DNA from: Salinicola salarius
Lineage (GTDB): Bacteria; Pseudomonadota; Gammaproteobacteria; Pseudomonadales; Halomonadaceae
Length of the DNA stretch: 64,000 bases
Direction: 5' to 3'
Assembly: GCF_002179555.1 (NCBI RefSeq)
Contig: NZ_NHOU01000006.1
Location: 73,007 to 137,006, forward strand
The translations under genes and the position numbers were made by a program. Every line of letters begins with the position of its first letter. Positions within the stretch are counted from its first letter, which is position 1. The notes under the pieces were generated by a model. That model was given only the letters and a program-made list of their open reading frames with translations, ran no database searches and was not told the origin of the DNA. Below, piece by piece: positions 49,108 through 58,783 of this stretch.

Positions 49108-49123
49108 CTGGAATTGTATCCAG
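49108..49123 (-). promoter_or_regulatory. LexA box, distal
   Basis: On the minus strand CTGGATACAATTCCAG fits CTG-N10-CAG exactly. Two adjacent boxes resemble the arrangement of E. coli lexA. Confidence 0.88.
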
Positions 49124-49219
49124 TCATTGCCGGTGAGGGAAGTCCTTCGGCGCTCGAGTCGTCGGCGTTGCGACTTGGGCCCGACCAAATGCTGGATTGT
49201 GCCTCTTGTCGCGGAATGA

Positions 49220-49240
49220 TTAGAATCGTAATCGTTCTAA
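49220..49240. promoter_or_regulatory. inverted repeat upstream of psrA
   Basis: TTAGAA-N9-TTCTAA lies 42 bp before the psrA start. TetR-type regulators often bind such sites in their own promoter; it differs from the published PsrA core (AAAC…GTTT). Confidence 0.4.
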
Positions 49241-49282
49241 GTTGTTGTTCTTTGGTTGCCGTTCTCTGGCGCGAGGTATGAC

Positions 49283-49951
49283 ATGGCCCAACCCGATACC
49301 GTTACGCGTATTCTCGATACGGCGGAGGTCCTTTTTGCCGAGAAGGGTTTCGCCGAAACCTCGCTGCGCAACATCACTACGCGGGCCAAGGTCAATCTGG
49401 CCGCGGTGAATTACCATTTCGGATCCAAGAAGTCTCTCATCCAGGCGGTGTTTGCCCGCTATCTCGATCCGTTCTCCGAACGCTTGAACGCGGCGCTCGA
49501 CGAGCTGGAGGCCCGCTATCAGGGCAAGCAGGTACCGCTGGAAGTGCTGCTCGAGCAGCTCGCTATCACGGTTCTGGAGGTGCCCGCCGAGCGCAACAGT
49601 CTCAAGGTGTTCATGAAGCTTCTGGGTCTGGCATATGCGCAGGCGCAGGGCCATCTGCGGCGCTATATCCAGGAGCATTATGGCGAAACCTTTCGTCGCT
49701 TCGTGGAGTGCCTGCGTCTGGCAACGCCGGACCTCCCCGATGCCGAAAGGTTCTGGCGCCTGCATTTCATGCTGGGCACCGTGGTCTTTACCTTGTCCGG
49801 CCTGGATGCCTTGCGGGATATCGCCGACAGCGAGTATCAGGAGCACATGTCGGTACGGGAACTGATCCGGCATCTCCGTCCCGTGGTGGTTGCCGGCATG
49901 CAGGCACCGCTACCCGAGTCGCTGGAGAAGCTCGGTTCGGCCGCCGAGTAG
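49283..49951 (+). CDS. psrA: TetR-family regulator PsrA
   Basis: A 222-aa regulator whose N-terminus (AEVLFAEKGFAETSLRNITT; VNLAAVNYHFGSKKSLIQAV) and centre (FMKLLGLAYAQAQGHLRRYI) match Pseudomonas PsrA. PsrA senses long-chain fatty acyl ligands and controls beta-oxidation genes and rpoS. The ATG at 49283 after GAGG is chosen over an ATG 27 bp upstream. It is separate from the divergent lexA. Confidence 0.9.
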   Translation: MAQPDTVTRILDTAEVLFAEKGFAETSLRNITTRAKVNLAAVNYHFGSKKSLIQAVFARYLDPFSERLNAALDELEARYQGKQVPLEVLLEQLAITVLEVPAERNSLKVFMKLLGLAYAQAQGHLRRYIQEHYGETFRRFVECLRLATPDLPDAERFWRLHFMLGTVVFTLSGLDALRDIADSEYQEHMSVRELIRHLRPVVVAGMQAPLPESLEKLGSAAE

Positions 49952-50038
49952 GCCAATGGGCCCCAGTAGCGGGCTGCCTCTGTCATGCATCCCCCGTGTC
50001 GTCTAGAATCGGGCGCTCAATGGTCTCAGGTGTTTGCT

Positions 50039-51055
50039 ATGACTCAACCTCTCGGTCCGGTCATGCTGGATGTCGAAGGCACTCGGCTACGTGATGAAGA
50101 GCGGCAGTTGATCTCTCGTGCAGAGGTCGGCGGCGTACTGTTGTTTGCTCGAAATGCACCGGACGTTGCCACTACCCAACGGCTGATCGGCCAGATCCGC
50201 GAATGTCGTCCCGATATCCTGGTTGCCATCGATCAGGAAGGTGGCCGGGTACAGCGATTGAAGGAGGGAGTGACACAAATTCCGTCCATGGCCACGCTGG
50301 GGCGGCAATTCGCCGAGTCTCCCGAAGCGGCGCTGACGCTGACGCAGGATACTGGCTGGCTGCTGGGTATGGAGATGGCGGCCTGCGGCTTCGATGTGAC
50401 CTTTGCCCCGGTTCTGGATCTCGACGACGACCAGTCGCCGGCCATCGGTTCGCGGAGTTTTTCGCCGGATCCCGAGGTAGTGACGGCCTTGGCTGGCGCG
50501 TTCATCGAAGGGCTTCACGAGGCGGGAATGGTGGCGATCGGCAAGCATTTTCCCGGCCATGGCGGGGTGCGCCAGGATTCCCACTTCGATGTTGCGGAAG
50601 ATCCGCGCTCGCTGGCGGAGCTGCGCGAGCACGATCTGATTCCTTTCACCCGGCTGGCCGGCAAGCTGGATGGCATCATGCCGGCGCATGTCATCTATTC
50701 GGCCTTCGATGATCGGCCGGCCGGGTTCTCGCCCAGCTGGCTCGGCATGCTGCGGGAGGAGCTGGGTTTCAAGGGCGCCATCTTCTCGGATGACCTGACC
50801 ATGGCCGCGGCGCATGCCGCCGGATCGCCCAGCGAGCGGGCCGAGGCCGCCTGGAGCGCCGGTTGCGACATGGCCGTGATCTGCAACGCGCCCGATGCGG
50901 CGCGCGAGGTCGTTGCCGCCTGCGAAGGCCGGCAGGCCCAGCGCATCGCCAAGCTGCGCTATGCGCGCGCGCGTCCCAGCCTCGAATCGCTGGCCGCCAT
51001 CTCCCGATGGCGGCGTACCCACGTACGTCTGGAAGCGCTCAGCGAATCCGAATGA
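50039..51055 (+). CDS. nagZ: beta-N-acetylhexosaminidase
   Basis: A 338-aa GH3 glycosidase that removes GlcNAc from anhydro-muropeptides during cell-wall recycling. The hallmark KHFPGHGGVRQDSH is present along with AIDQEGGRVQRL and FSDDLTMAAA (nucleophile Asp). An earlier ATG at 49985 adds 18 residues; 50039 gives family length. Cytoplasmic, no signal peptide. Confidence 0.96.
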   Translation: MTQPLGPVMLDVEGTRLRDEERQLISRAEVGGVLLFARNAPDVATTQRLIGQIRECRPDILVAIDQEGGRVQRLKEGVTQIPSMATLGRQFAESPEAALTLTQDTGWLLGMEMAACGFDVTFAPVLDLDDDQSPAIGSRSFSPDPEVVTALAGAFIEGLHEAGMVAIGKHFPGHGGVRQDSHFDVAEDPRSLAELREHDLIPFTRLAGKLDGIMPAHVIYSAFDDRPAGFSPSWLGMLREELGFKGAIFSDDLTMAAAHAAGSPSERAEAAWSAGCDMAVICNAPDAAREVVAACEGRQAQRIAKLRYARARPSLESLAAISRWRRTHVRLEALSESE

Positions 51056-51130
51056 CGTGCACCGTTTCTCGTTCTTCGGCGGCAGCGCTCGATGGTCTGC
51101 CGCCGCTCATTGTATGGTGAATCGTAAACG

Positions 51131-51703
51131 ATGACTCAATCCCCACCGATCGACGCCCTGAGCTCGATGCAGGAAGTCATGGACAGTGCGGACTGTCTGA
51201 TCGATCAGGCTCAGGTCGAGCGAGCGCTCGATCGCATGGCGACCGATATCACGCGCGAACTGGGAGACAAGCTGCCGGTTTTCTACTGCGTCATGAACGG
51301 TGGTCTGATCACCACCGGGCATTTGCTGACGCGGCTCGGGTTTCCCCTGGAAGTCGATTATCTCCACGCCACGCGCTATCGCGGCGGAATTCGAGGCGGT
51401 GAGTTGTTCTGGCGGGTGTCACCGGAAGTACCCATGGCCGGTCGTCACGTGGTGATCGTCGACGACATCCTCGACGAAGGAGCCACGCTGGCGGCGATCC
51501 TGGATTACTGTCGGCAAGCTGGCGCGGCGAGCATTTCGACAGCGGTTCTGGTCGACAAGCGTCATGATCGCAAGGCCTCGCCCGATCTCAAGGCCGACTA
51601 TTGCGGCCTGGAAGTCGTCGACCGCTACGTCTTCGGTTTCGGCATGGACTACAAGGGCTACTGGCGTAACGCGCCGGGAATCTTCGCGCCCAAGGGGATG
51701 TGA
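51131..51703 (+). CDS. hpt: hypoxanthine-guanine phosphoribosyltransferase
   Basis: A 190-aa purine salvage enzyme. PRPP loop VVIVDDILDEGATLAAI, VFYCVMNGGLITTGHLL and DYCGLEVVDRYVFGFGMDYKGYWRN are typical. It is the third purine phosphoribosyltransferase in the window (with apt and gpt). It follows nagZ by 75 bp. Confidence 0.93.
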   Translation: MTQSPPIDALSSMQEVMDSADCLIDQAQVERALDRMATDITRELGDKLPVFYCVMNGGLITTGHLLTRLGFPLEVDYLHATRYRGGIRGGELFWRVSPEVPMAGRHVVIVDDILDEGATLAAILDYCRQAGAASISTAVLVDKRHDRKASPDLKADYCGLEVVDRYVFGFGMDYKGYWRNAPGIFAPKGM

Positions 51704-51776
51704 CGCGCGCCCGACCTGTTGGCGATTTCCCAATCTCCTCTTGTTCACAATCTTCTCTTGCTCCGTTTCGGCCCGC

Positions 51777-52619
51777 TCAACGCGGGCTGAATCGTCTCTG
51801 TAGCCCGGTCTCGTTCATCATCCGCGTCGAGATCTCCTCGATCGAGAAGCGGGTGGTATCGATGTAGGGAATGTTGTGGCGCCGATAGAGCGCTTCGGCC
51901 TGGCCGATCTCCTGCATGCATTGATCCATCGAGCAGTAACGGCTGTCGGGCCGGCGTTCGGTGCGAATGGCCGATAGTCGGCGAGCATCGATGGTCAGTC
52001 CGAACAACTTGTGACGATGCTTGGCCAGCGATGGCGGCAGGTTGAGGATGCCGTTGTCGTCCAGGTCGTCTTCCGTCAGCGGATAGTTGGCCGCGCGGAT
52101 GCCGAACTGCAGCGCCAGGTAGAGTGAAGTCGGCGTCTTGCCGCACCGGGAGACGCCGATCAGGATCACGTCCGCCTCCTGGTACTGGTGCGTGCGCGCA
52201 CCGTCGTCGTTGTCCAGCGCGAAATTCACCGCCTCGATACGATGCATGTAGACATCGTCGCGGCCGATCGCATGGGTTCGGCCGACGGTGTAGGTCGAAT
52301 GGGTCTCCAGTTCTTCTTCCAGCGGGGCGAGAAAGGTGGAAAAGATATCGACCTTGAACGCCGATGCCTGGGAGACGATGTCGCGAATCGACTGATCGAC
52401 GATGGTGTCGATGACGATGGGGCGCATGCCGTCGCGTTCGCCGGTCGCTTCGATGATGCTGACCAGCGAGCGTGCCTTGTCGAGCGTGTCGATGTAGGGC
52501 TTGGTGACCTGGATGAAATCCGTATTCTCGAATTGCGAGAGCAAGCTGCGACCGAGCGTTTCTGCGGTAATGCCGGTACCGTCGGAGATGAAGAAAGCGG
52601 TGCGGGGCATGGCGTTCAT
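51777..52619 (-). CDS. ppsR: PEP synthase regulatory kinase/pyrophosphorylase
   Basis: A 280-aa bifunctional DUF299 protein that inactivates PEP synthase by ADP-dependent phosphorylation and restores it by phosphorolysis. [19 protein letters not shown] begins the protein and the P-loop-like [15 protein letters not shown] is at about 155-170. It is divergent from its target ppsA. Several ATGs are possible (52640, 52619, 52610); none has a strong ribosome site, so the start is uncertain. Confidence 0.93.
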   Translation of the reverse strand: MNAMPRTAFFISDGTGITAETLGRSLLSQFENTDFIQVTKPYIDTLDKARSLVSIIEATGERDGMRPIVIDTIVDQSIRDIVSQASAFKVDIFSTFLAPLEEELETHSTYTVGRTHAIGRDDVYMHRIEAVNFALDNDDGARTHQYQEADVILIGVSRCGKTPTSLYLALQFGIRAANYPLTEDDLDDNGILNLPPSLAKHRHKLFGLTIDARRLSAIRTERRPDSRYCSMDQCMQEIGQAEALYRRHNIPYIDTTRFSIEEISTRMMNETGLQRRFSPR

Positions 52620-52844
52620 CCGTGTGTGTCGATGGCTCATTGTCGGCCGAAATTCCCTGTCCGGGCAACTCGTTGTCGTCCTGGGCGCGGCTTCCCGTGG
52701 TCGACTACAGAAATCCTGAAAAACTCGGGATTCTTGTAGAAATACTCCAAACTCTACGCCTTTAAACTTCTGGCTAAGCCGAAAATCGCCTGTTAGCTTC
52801 TGGCTCCATCGAGGTGCAGCGGAACGCGCCACATGCCGTTGAAG

Positions 52845-52860
52845 ATGGTCCGTGGACCAT
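52845..52860. promoter_or_regulatory. perfect palindrome just upstream of ppsA
   Basis: ATGGTCC-GT-GGACCAT is a perfect 7-bp inverted repeat in the ppsR/ppsA divergent region, 28 bp before the chosen ppsA start. It could be an operator or a leader hairpin. Confidence 0.45.
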
Positions 52861-52888
52861 GGCCGGACGAGACTACCAGGAGATGACT

Positions 52889-55261
52889 TTGGAACCGTTC
52901 ATCATCACTTTCGAGCAATTGGGGATGTCCGACGTCGAGCGCGTCGGTGGCAAGAATGCGTCGCTGGGAGAGATGATCTCCAACCTGGCGGACGCTGGCG
53001 TCACCGTGCCGGGCGGGTTCGCGACCACGGCGCATGCCTATCGCGAGTTTCTGGCCCATGACGGCTTGAACGATCGAATCAACGCAGAGCTCGCCAGGCT
53101 CGACGTCGACGACACCGAAATGCTGGCCAAAGTGGGTGAGAAAGTCCGGCAGTGGGTGATCGACACGCCGTTGCCGCCCGCCTTCGAAAGCGCGCTGGCC
53201 GACGCCTATCAGACGCTGCAGGCGAAGCACCCCAATCTCAAGGTGGCGGTGCGCTCTTCGGCGACGGCAGAGGATCTGCCCGATGCCTCGTTCGCCGGGC
53301 AGCAGGAAACCTTCCTCAATATCGACGGTTTCGACAACGTCAAGCGGGCGGTCCACGAAGTCTTTGCCTCGCTGTTCAACGATCGCGCCATCTCCTATCG
53401 TGTGCACCGCGGCTACGCCCACGAGAACGTGGCGCTTTCCGCCGGTGTGCAGAAGATGGTGCGCTCCGAGACGGCAGCGTCCGGCGTGATGTTTACCCTC
53501 GACACCGAATCCGGCTATCGGGATGCGGTCTTCGTCACCGGTGCCTGGGGCCTGGGCGAGACGGTCGTGCAGGGTGCGGTCAACCCTGACGAGTTCTACG
53601 TGCACAAGCCGACGCTGGCGGCCGGCAGGCCTGCCGTGCTGCGCCGTACGCTGGGTTCCAAGCGGATCAAGATGGTCTACACCGATGACGCCGCGGCGGG
53701 CCGGTCGGTCAAGACCGTCGATGTCGCCCATGCGGACCGCCAGCGGTTCTGCCTGAGTGACGAAGACGTGATGGAGCTGGCGCGCCAGGCCGTGACCATC
53801 GAACAGCACTACGGCCGGCCGATGGATATCGAATGGGCGCGTGACGGCGACGACGGCAAGCTCTATATCGTCCAGGCCCGACCGGAAACCGTGGTGTCGA
53901 ATCTCGAAGGTGGCACGCTGGAGCGGTTCACGCTCAAGAGCAAGAGCCGCGTGCTGGTCGACGGTCGCGCCATCGGTCAGCGCATCGGCCAGGGCAAGGT
54001 CAAACTGGTGGAATCGCCGGAAGACATGCATAAGGTGCAGCCCGGCGACGTGCTGGTGACCGACATGACCGATCCCGACTGGGAGCCGATCATGAAGCGG
54101 GCCTCCGCCATCGTCACCAATCGCGGTGGTCGAACCTGTCACGCGGCGATCATCGCCCGCGAACTGGGCATCCCGGCGGTAGTCGGCTGCGGTGATGCCA
54201 CCGAACTGCTGGAAGACGATGTCGAGGTGACGGTTTCCTGCGCCGAGGGCGATACCGGCCATGTCTACCAGGGCAAGCTCGACTTCGACTGCCAGACCAC
54301 CAGCGTCGACGCCATGCCGGAAATTCCGTTCAAGATCATGATGAATGTCGGCAATCCGGACCGGGCTTTCGCCTTTGCGGGACTGCCCAACGAAGGTATC
54401 GGGCTGGCGCGGCTGGAGTTCATCATCAATCGCATGATCGGGGTGCATCCGCGCGCGTTGATGGACTACGACACGCTCTCGCCTGACCTGAAGCAGACCA
54501 TCGATCTCCGCACGGCAGGCTATGCCGATCCGGTCAGCTTCTATGTCGACCGGCTCGTCGAAGGGATCTCTACCCTAGCGGCGGCGTTCTATCCCAAGCG
54601 CGTGATCGTGCGGCTGTCGGACTTCAAGTCCAACGAATACGAGAACCTGATCGGCGGCAAGCTCTACGAGCCGGGCGAAGAGAACCCGATGCTCGGCTTC
54701 CGTGGCGCCTCGCGCTACATCTCCGACGATTTCCGCGCCTGTTTCGAGCTGGAGTGCCGAGCCTTGAAGCGCGTTCGCGACGAGATGGGGCTGAACAACG
54801 TCGAGATCATGGTGCCGTTCGTGCGTACGCCCGCCGAAGGCAAGGCCGTCGTCGATCTGCTCGAAGCCAATGGTCTCAAGCGTGGAGAGAACGCTCTCAA
54901 GGTCATCATGATGTGCGAGTTGCCCTCGAACGCGCTGCTGGCAGACGAGTTTCTCGAGCACTTCGATGGATTCTCCATCGGCTCCAACGACCTGACGCAG
55001 TTGACGCTGGGGCTGGATCGCGATTCCGCCATCATCGCGCACCTTTTCGACGAGCGTGACCCTGCGGTCAAGAAGCTGCTGTCGATGGCGATCCAGGCCT
55101 GCAAGGCACAGGGCAAGTACGTGGGGATCTGCGGCCAGGGCCCGTCGGATCACCCGGAACTGGCCAAGTGGCTGATGGAGCAGGGGATCGATTCCGTGTC
55201 GCTGAACCCGGATGCAGTGCTGGAGACCTGGTTCATGCTGGCGGGCGAAACGCTGGGCTGA
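52889..55261 (+). CDS. ppsA: phosphoenolpyruvate synthase
   Basis: A 790-aa enzyme that makes PEP from pyruvate and ATP in gluconeogenesis. Domains: N-terminal ATP-binding ([30 protein letters not shown]), central phospho-His domain ([20 protein letters not shown]) and C-terminal PEP/pyruvate barrel ending CGQGPSDHP. Start: AGGAG at 52878-52882 sits 6 bases before a TTG at 52889, which gives [12 protein letters not shown], the family start length; the ATG at 52883 directly abuts AGGAG and the ATG at 52859 lacks one. PpsR next door regulates it. Confidence 0.96.
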   Translation: MEPFIITFEQLGMSDVERVGGKNASLGEMISNLADAGVTVPGGFATTAHAYREFLAHDGLNDRINAELARLDVDDTEMLAKVGEKVRQWVIDTPLPPAFESALADAYQTLQAKHPNLKVAVRSSATAEDLPDASFAGQQETFLNIDGFDNVKRAVHEVFASLFNDRAISYRVHRGYAHENVALSAGVQKMVRSETAASGVMFTLDTESGYRDAVFVTGAWGLGETVVQGAVNPDEFYVHKPTLAAGRPAVLRRTLGSKRIKMVYTDDAAAGRSVKTVDVAHADRQRFCLSDEDVMELARQAVTIEQHYGRPMDIEWARDGDDGKLYIVQARPETVVSNLEGGTLERFTLKSKSRVLVDGRAIGQRIGQGKVKLVESPEDMHKVQPGDVLVTDMTDPDWEPIMKRASAIVTNRGGRTCHAAIIARELGIPAVVGCGDATELLEDDVEVTVSCAEGDTGHVYQGKLDFDCQTTSVDAMPEIPFKIMMNVGNPDRAFAFAGLPNEGIGLARLEFIINRMIGVHPRALMDYDTLSPDLKQTIDLRTAGYADPVSFYVDRLVEGISTLAAAFYPKRVIVRLSDFKSNEYENLIGGKLYEPGEENPMLGFRGASRYISDDFRACFELECRALKRVRDEMGLNNVEIMVPFVRTPAEGKAVVDLLEANGLKRGENALKVIMMCELPSNALLADEFLEHFDGFSIGSNDLTQLTLGLDRDSAIIAHLFDERDPAVKKLLSMAIQACKAQGKYVGICGQGPSDHPELAKWLMEQGIDSVSLNPDAVLETWFMLAGETLG

Positions 55262-55281
55262 GCCCGACGACAGAACCACCG

Positions 55282-55313
55282 AGCCGGTGCGATACTCTCG
55301 CGCCGGCTTTTTT
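55282..55313 (+). terminator. Rho-independent terminator of ppsA
   Basis: AGCCGG-t-GCGA / TCGC-g-CCGGCT with loop TACTC, followed by six T. Confidence 0.92.
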
Positions 55314-55368
55314 CTGCGCAGAGATATTGTCCGGGGCCGTTGGCATCTGTGCCGCGAGCTGCGTTGCC

Positions 55369-57183
55369 TCAGGTGCGAATCCAGTTGCGCAACTTCACCA
55401 GCAGCAGTTCGCCGTCGGACATCTCGCGGCGCTCTTCCAGAATGCCGGTCAACGCGTCGGGTCGATCGGTAATAATGTTGTCGACGCCCATGTCGATATA
55501 GCGCGACATGTCGCCAATCCCGTTAACGGTCCATACCGCGACTTCACGGCCCGTGTCGTGGATGGTTCTCAGCAAGCTCGGTGTGGCCTGAGTGTGGCGC
55601 AATCCGATGATATCGGCATCGGTGGTATTGAGCGCGCCGGGCAGCACGAATTGCAGAAAGAGCGTGGTGCGGATGTCGTCGTCGATCGTCTTGACCCGTT
55701 CGATGACCTCCGGCGACAGCGAGGCGAGGACGGCCCGGTCCGCCATGTCGGCAGCGTTCAACTGCGCGATCACCTTGCGGGTCAGTTCCTCGGCCGTGCC
55801 GGGCGCGGGCTTGAGCTCGACGTAGAGCCCGATACGGCCCCGTGCGTTGTCGAGAATCTGCTGAAAGGTCGGGATACGTTCGCCGACGAAGGCATCGCCG
55901 AAGTAGGAGCCGACGTCGACCTGTTCGATCTCCGCCAGTGTCATGTCGCTGATCCGGCGGTCGACGCCGGTCAGTCGGCTCAGATCGTTGTCGTGGGACA
56001 CGACGATCCGGCCGTCACCGCTCAGACGCACGTCCAGCTCCAGGTAGTCGGCACCGTCGGCAATGGCCTGGTTCATCGATGCCAGCGTATTTTCCGGCGC
56101 TACCAGCGAACTGCCGCGATGGGCGGTAATGGTGACATGATCGTTTATCTCGAAGCCGTGCAGTATCCAGCCCGCCTGGCCGAGCGCGAAGATCAGCAGC
56201 AGGATCTCCGCGCCCCAGGCGATGACGCCGGAACGTTGAGGCGTCGCGGCAGGGCGGAACACGGTGGCTCGACCCACGGCGCGATGATAGAGCGTGATCA
56301 CCAGCAGGCTGTTGGCCGCGATACCCAGGAACGTGAGCGCGATGGTGGCGACGATATACAGCGCCAGATAGGTCAGCATGGCGGGCACCAGCACGCTGTT
56401 GCGTTCCGGTAGATGGCCGAGCAGTACGCCGCCCAGAGCATTGAAGCTCAAGGAGAAAACGATCGGTATGGCTGCCACGAGCAGTGCGATGCCGACCACC
56501 AGCAGTGCCATGGGGAGACGTCGCCCCTGGGTCAGTTCGCGGCTGCGCTTCAGCGCGGCAACGGGTTTCAGGTTGTCGAGCATCATCGCCGGCAGTGCCA
56601 GGAACCAGCGAAAATAGAGGGCGGCGCTCAGCAGGACGAGGATCAGAAAGATGGGCGTGGCGACGGCCAGGAACTCCCACAGGACCGGCGGCTTGAGATG
56701 AATCAGGATGTAGGGTTCGATATCACCGAGCATGACGTCATAGAGGTGGGCCAGCCCTACGGCAAACGGCGCGGCCAGAAGCAGATGGCTGCCTACCTGA
56801 AGAAAGGTGAGCGCCACCAGCGCCGGGAATCGGCGCAACACGTGCCATAGCGAGCCCATGGCCGCCCGATAGCGGTTGCCGGCCGGGTTCGAGACGACGA
56901 GCATCATCCCGGCCTGTTGAAGGAAGATCACCAGGAAGCTGAGCCCCGTTGCCGTGAGCAGCCATATCAACCCCCAGGGCGAAAGCGCAACGTCCAAGAT
57001 CTGACCGTTGCTGAGCACCGGGCGACCGATGCGGTGAAGCAGGCCGGAGAGGGTGTTGGCCGACAACGGCACCCAGACGGCCGATGCCAGCAGCGTGAAG
57101 AAGAGATGAAAGGCGACCAGCGAGCGCAGATGGACGCGAATCTGTCGGGCGATGTCCTGAATCAGTGATCGAGGGGCTAGCAT
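55369..57183 (-). CDS. membrane-anchored glycerophosphodiester phosphodiesterase
   Basis: A 604-aa two-part protein. Residues 1 to about 345 hold eight or so hydrophobic segments (the GDPD-associated membrane domain). Residues about 350-600 are a GDPD TIM barrel: TAHRGSSLVAPENTLASMN, DYLELDVRLSGDGRIVVSHD and LYVELKPAPG carry the catalytic His/Glu/Asp residues. It would release glycerol-3-phosphate from phospholipid headgroups or lipoteichoic-like substrates at the membrane. Monocistronic, minus strand. Product could feed glpD. Confidence 0.88.
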   Translation of the reverse strand: MLAPRSLIQDIARQIRVHLRSLVAFHLFFTLLASAVWVPLSANTLSGLLHRIGRPVLSNGQILDVALSPWGLIWLLTATGLSFLVIFLQQAGMMLVVSNPAGNRYRAAMGSLWHVLRRFPALVALTFLQVGSHLLLAAPFAVGLAHLYDVMLGDIEPYILIHLKPPVLWEFLAVATPIFLILVLLSAALYFRWFLALPAMMLDNLKPVAALKRSRELTQGRRLPMALLVVGIALLVAAIPIVFSLSFNALGGVLLGHLPERNSVLVPAMLTYLALYIVATIALTFLGIAANSLLVITLYHRAVGRATVFRPAATPQRSGVIAWGAEILLLIFALGQAGWILHGFEINDHVTITAHRGSSLVAPENTLASMNQAIADGADYLELDVRLSGDGRIVVSHDNDLSRLTGVDRRISDMTLAEIEQVDVGSYFGDAFVGERIPTFQQILDNARGRIGLYVELKPAPGTAEELTRKVIAQLNAADMADRAVLASLSPEVIERVKTIDDDIRTTLFLQFVLPGALNTTDADIIGLRHTQATPSLLRTIHDTGREVAVWTVNGIGDMSRYIDMGVDNIITDRPDALTGILEERREMSDGELLLVKLRNWIRT

Positions 57184-57312
57184 GGCTTGGAGGCGGCGTT
57201 CCTTCCTGAATCGAGTGGGTGCGGCGGAGTAACGGCAAGGATGAATGGATTGTCAGTGTTGTCGTCAAACCGTCATCCGCGCAAGTCCAGGCGTGTCTGG
57301 CATCGAACGAAA

Positions 57313-57335
57313 AAGCCGCCCTTGGCGGACGGCTT
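57313..57335 (-). terminator. terminator of the outer-membrane barrel gene
   Basis: AAGCCG / CGGCTT with an inner CC/GG pair; on the minus strand it is followed by TTTTCG. It lies 26 bp after the stop of the barrel gene. Confidence 0.75.
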
Positions 57336-57360
57336 GAAACGGTTCCGGGACAAGCACTGC

Positions 57361-57960
57361 CTAGAATTGCCAGCCTACCGAGGCGGTAAACGAATCCATT
57401 TCGTAATCGCTGTCGAAGTCGTAGCGTTCGTACTCCGCACGCAATAGCAGCGGATGGAAGTTGAGCTGAGCGCCGGCGCCGTAAACGGGATCGATGCCGT
57501 CGTTGTCGTCGAGATCGACCGAGGCGTTGCCAAGATGACCGTCGACATCGGTTTCCCACTTCGCCATGCCCGCCTTGGCGAAAAGCTCGAACCAGTCGGT
57601 AATCGGTAATTTCCCGACCAGGCTGAGGCCATAGGCCTTGCTCTCGAGATCCGTATTCGACACATCATTACCCTTTAACCTGACCTTGCCGAGATCGGCG
57701 TAGAAGGCTTCGGTAGCGAAGTAGCGGTTGTATTCGTAGCCGACGAACGCCTTGTAGACATTGTCGTCGTCATCGACATCGAAATCGTCGCTACCGGATT
57801 CGATGAAGTCGCCGACATCGCTGTCGTCGTTCTTCAGCGAGCTGAAACCGGTCCCCACGCCGAGATAGAGGCCGTCGACATTGGCTGCCTGGGCTGGCAG
57901 GGCCATGGCAATCAATGATACGGAAGCTAGGGGGAGGGCGAACAAAGCCTTGAATTTCAC
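57361..57960 (-). CDS. small outer-membrane beta-barrel protein (OmpA/OmpW-like)
   Basis: A 199-aa protein with a clean signal peptide (MKFKALFALPLASVSLIAMA, cleavage after AQA near 25). The mature part alternates polar and hydrophobic residues and ends in aromatic F (SVGWQF), the outer-membrane insertion signal. YLGVGTGFSSL and VGYEYNRYFATEAFY are strands of an OmpA-like eight-stranded barrel. Acidic Asp-rich loops (about 43-67) suit a halophile. The role is unknown. A long imperfect hairpin lies in its upstream region. Confidence 0.82.
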   Translation of the reverse strand: MKFKALFALPLASVSLIAMALPAQAANVDGLYLGVGTGFSSLKNDDSDVGDFIESGSDDFDVDDDDNVYKAFVGYEYNRYFATEAFYADLGKVRLKGNDVSNTDLESKAYGLSLVGKLPITDWFELFAKAGMAKWETDVDGHLGNASVDLDDNDGIDPVYGAGAQLNFHPLLLRAEYERYDFDSDYEMDSFTASVGWQF

Positions 57961-58278
57961 GTTGTGACTCCTTGTGGAAACTGTCGCGGTCCGTGTGTGT
58001 AGAGAGGTATCAAGCCTTCAGCATGAATGGTCTGCTCAGCCAATCGTGAGAGAGTATGGAAATCACGATTTGGGCAGACCGTGGCAAATATTGGCAGAAC
58101 AGCGATGATACGCATACCCGTACATGGCCTCATGTAGACCGGAATGGCCGAGCAGACGTCGAAATCGACATGGCAGCCGCTGGAAAACGGGATAACCATC
58201 ACGCCTTGCTTGTGCTTGCCAGAAGCTTTCCCATGACCGACAGTCACTTGTCTCCATTTTCCCATCAGGTCGAATGCC
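57961..58278. other. divergent region with a long imperfect hairpin
   Basis: No gene is visible in 318 bases. The feature of note is a 17-bp imperfect stem at 58029-58080: GGTCTGC…CCAA…TCGTGA pairs with TCACGA…TTGG…GCAGACC, with a 4-nt bulge and one extra T, around a 13-nt loop. Confidence 0.6.
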
Positions 58279-58647
58279 ATGTTCTCTGCTATCAAACAAT
58301 GGTTGCCAGCCTTCCGGACCGATAACAGAAAGCGCATCGTCATCTGTGGCAGTGATAGCGCGCACTATGGGCTGTTGCAACGACTTCGTTCCCACTGCGA
58401 TGTCCTTGCGTTAGTCACCACCGAACCCTGGCAGCACGGTATTCGTCTCGACGACGTGCCGCTTCGCTATCCCAGCGAAGTGCCGTCTCTCTACCGTCGC
58501 CTATCCATCGACTACCTGGTCATTGCCACGGAAGACGACCGACTGGAAATAAAGCGTGCCACGGCCGACGATGCGCATTGGCAGCCGCAATGGCGTGTCG
58601 GCGAGTCGCTATTGGAGGAACTCGGTGCGAGGGAGCGGCAGCGTTAG
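58279..58647 (+). CDS. small protein of unknown function, Rossmann-like N-terminal half
   Basis: A 122-aa protein with a predicted beta-alpha-beta start (KRIVICGSDSAHYGLLQRLR) and the later IDYLVIATEDDR, which resembles the N-terminal domain of nucleotide-sugar-processing or CoA-binding-like proteins. It lacks a full Rossmann fold or catalytic motif. A plausible start at the ATG at 58279 lacks a strong ribosome site. I cannot assign a function. Divergent from the outer-membrane gene. Confidence 0.6.
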   Translation: MFSAIKQWLPAFRTDNRKRIVICGSDSAHYGLLQRLRSHCDVLALVTTEPWQHGIRLDDVPLRYPSEVPSLYRRLSIDYLVIATEDDRLEIKRATADDAHWQPQWRVGESLLEELGARERQR

Positions 58648-58711
58648 TCTTGTCACGATGCCCGTTCGCCACCAGTAAGGTGAAACCGGGCATCCGGCGA
58701 AATGAAGAGAC

Positions 58712-58740
58712 AAAAAAAACGCCCCGCATGGCGGGGCGTT
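58712..58740 (-). terminator. terminator of acnB
   Basis: AACGCCCCGC / GCGGGGCGTT 10-bp stem with loop ATG. Read on the minus strand it is followed by a long T-run, so it ends the acnB transcript; on the plus strand it may also stop the 58279 gene. Confidence 0.93.
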
Positions 58741-58783
58741 TCGGTGACCTCTTCTTGAAGCTGCGAGCATCGGAAGAGACGTG

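Noticed and set aside
52793-54448. 551-aa open frame antisense to ppsA
   Set aside because: Lies wholly opposite a clear ppsA; composition (His/Arg/Gly-rich) is typical of the antisense shadow of GC-rich genes.
55168-56412. 414-aa open frame antisense to the GDPD gene
   Set aside because: Shadow of the membrane/GDPD gene; no ribosome site or family match.
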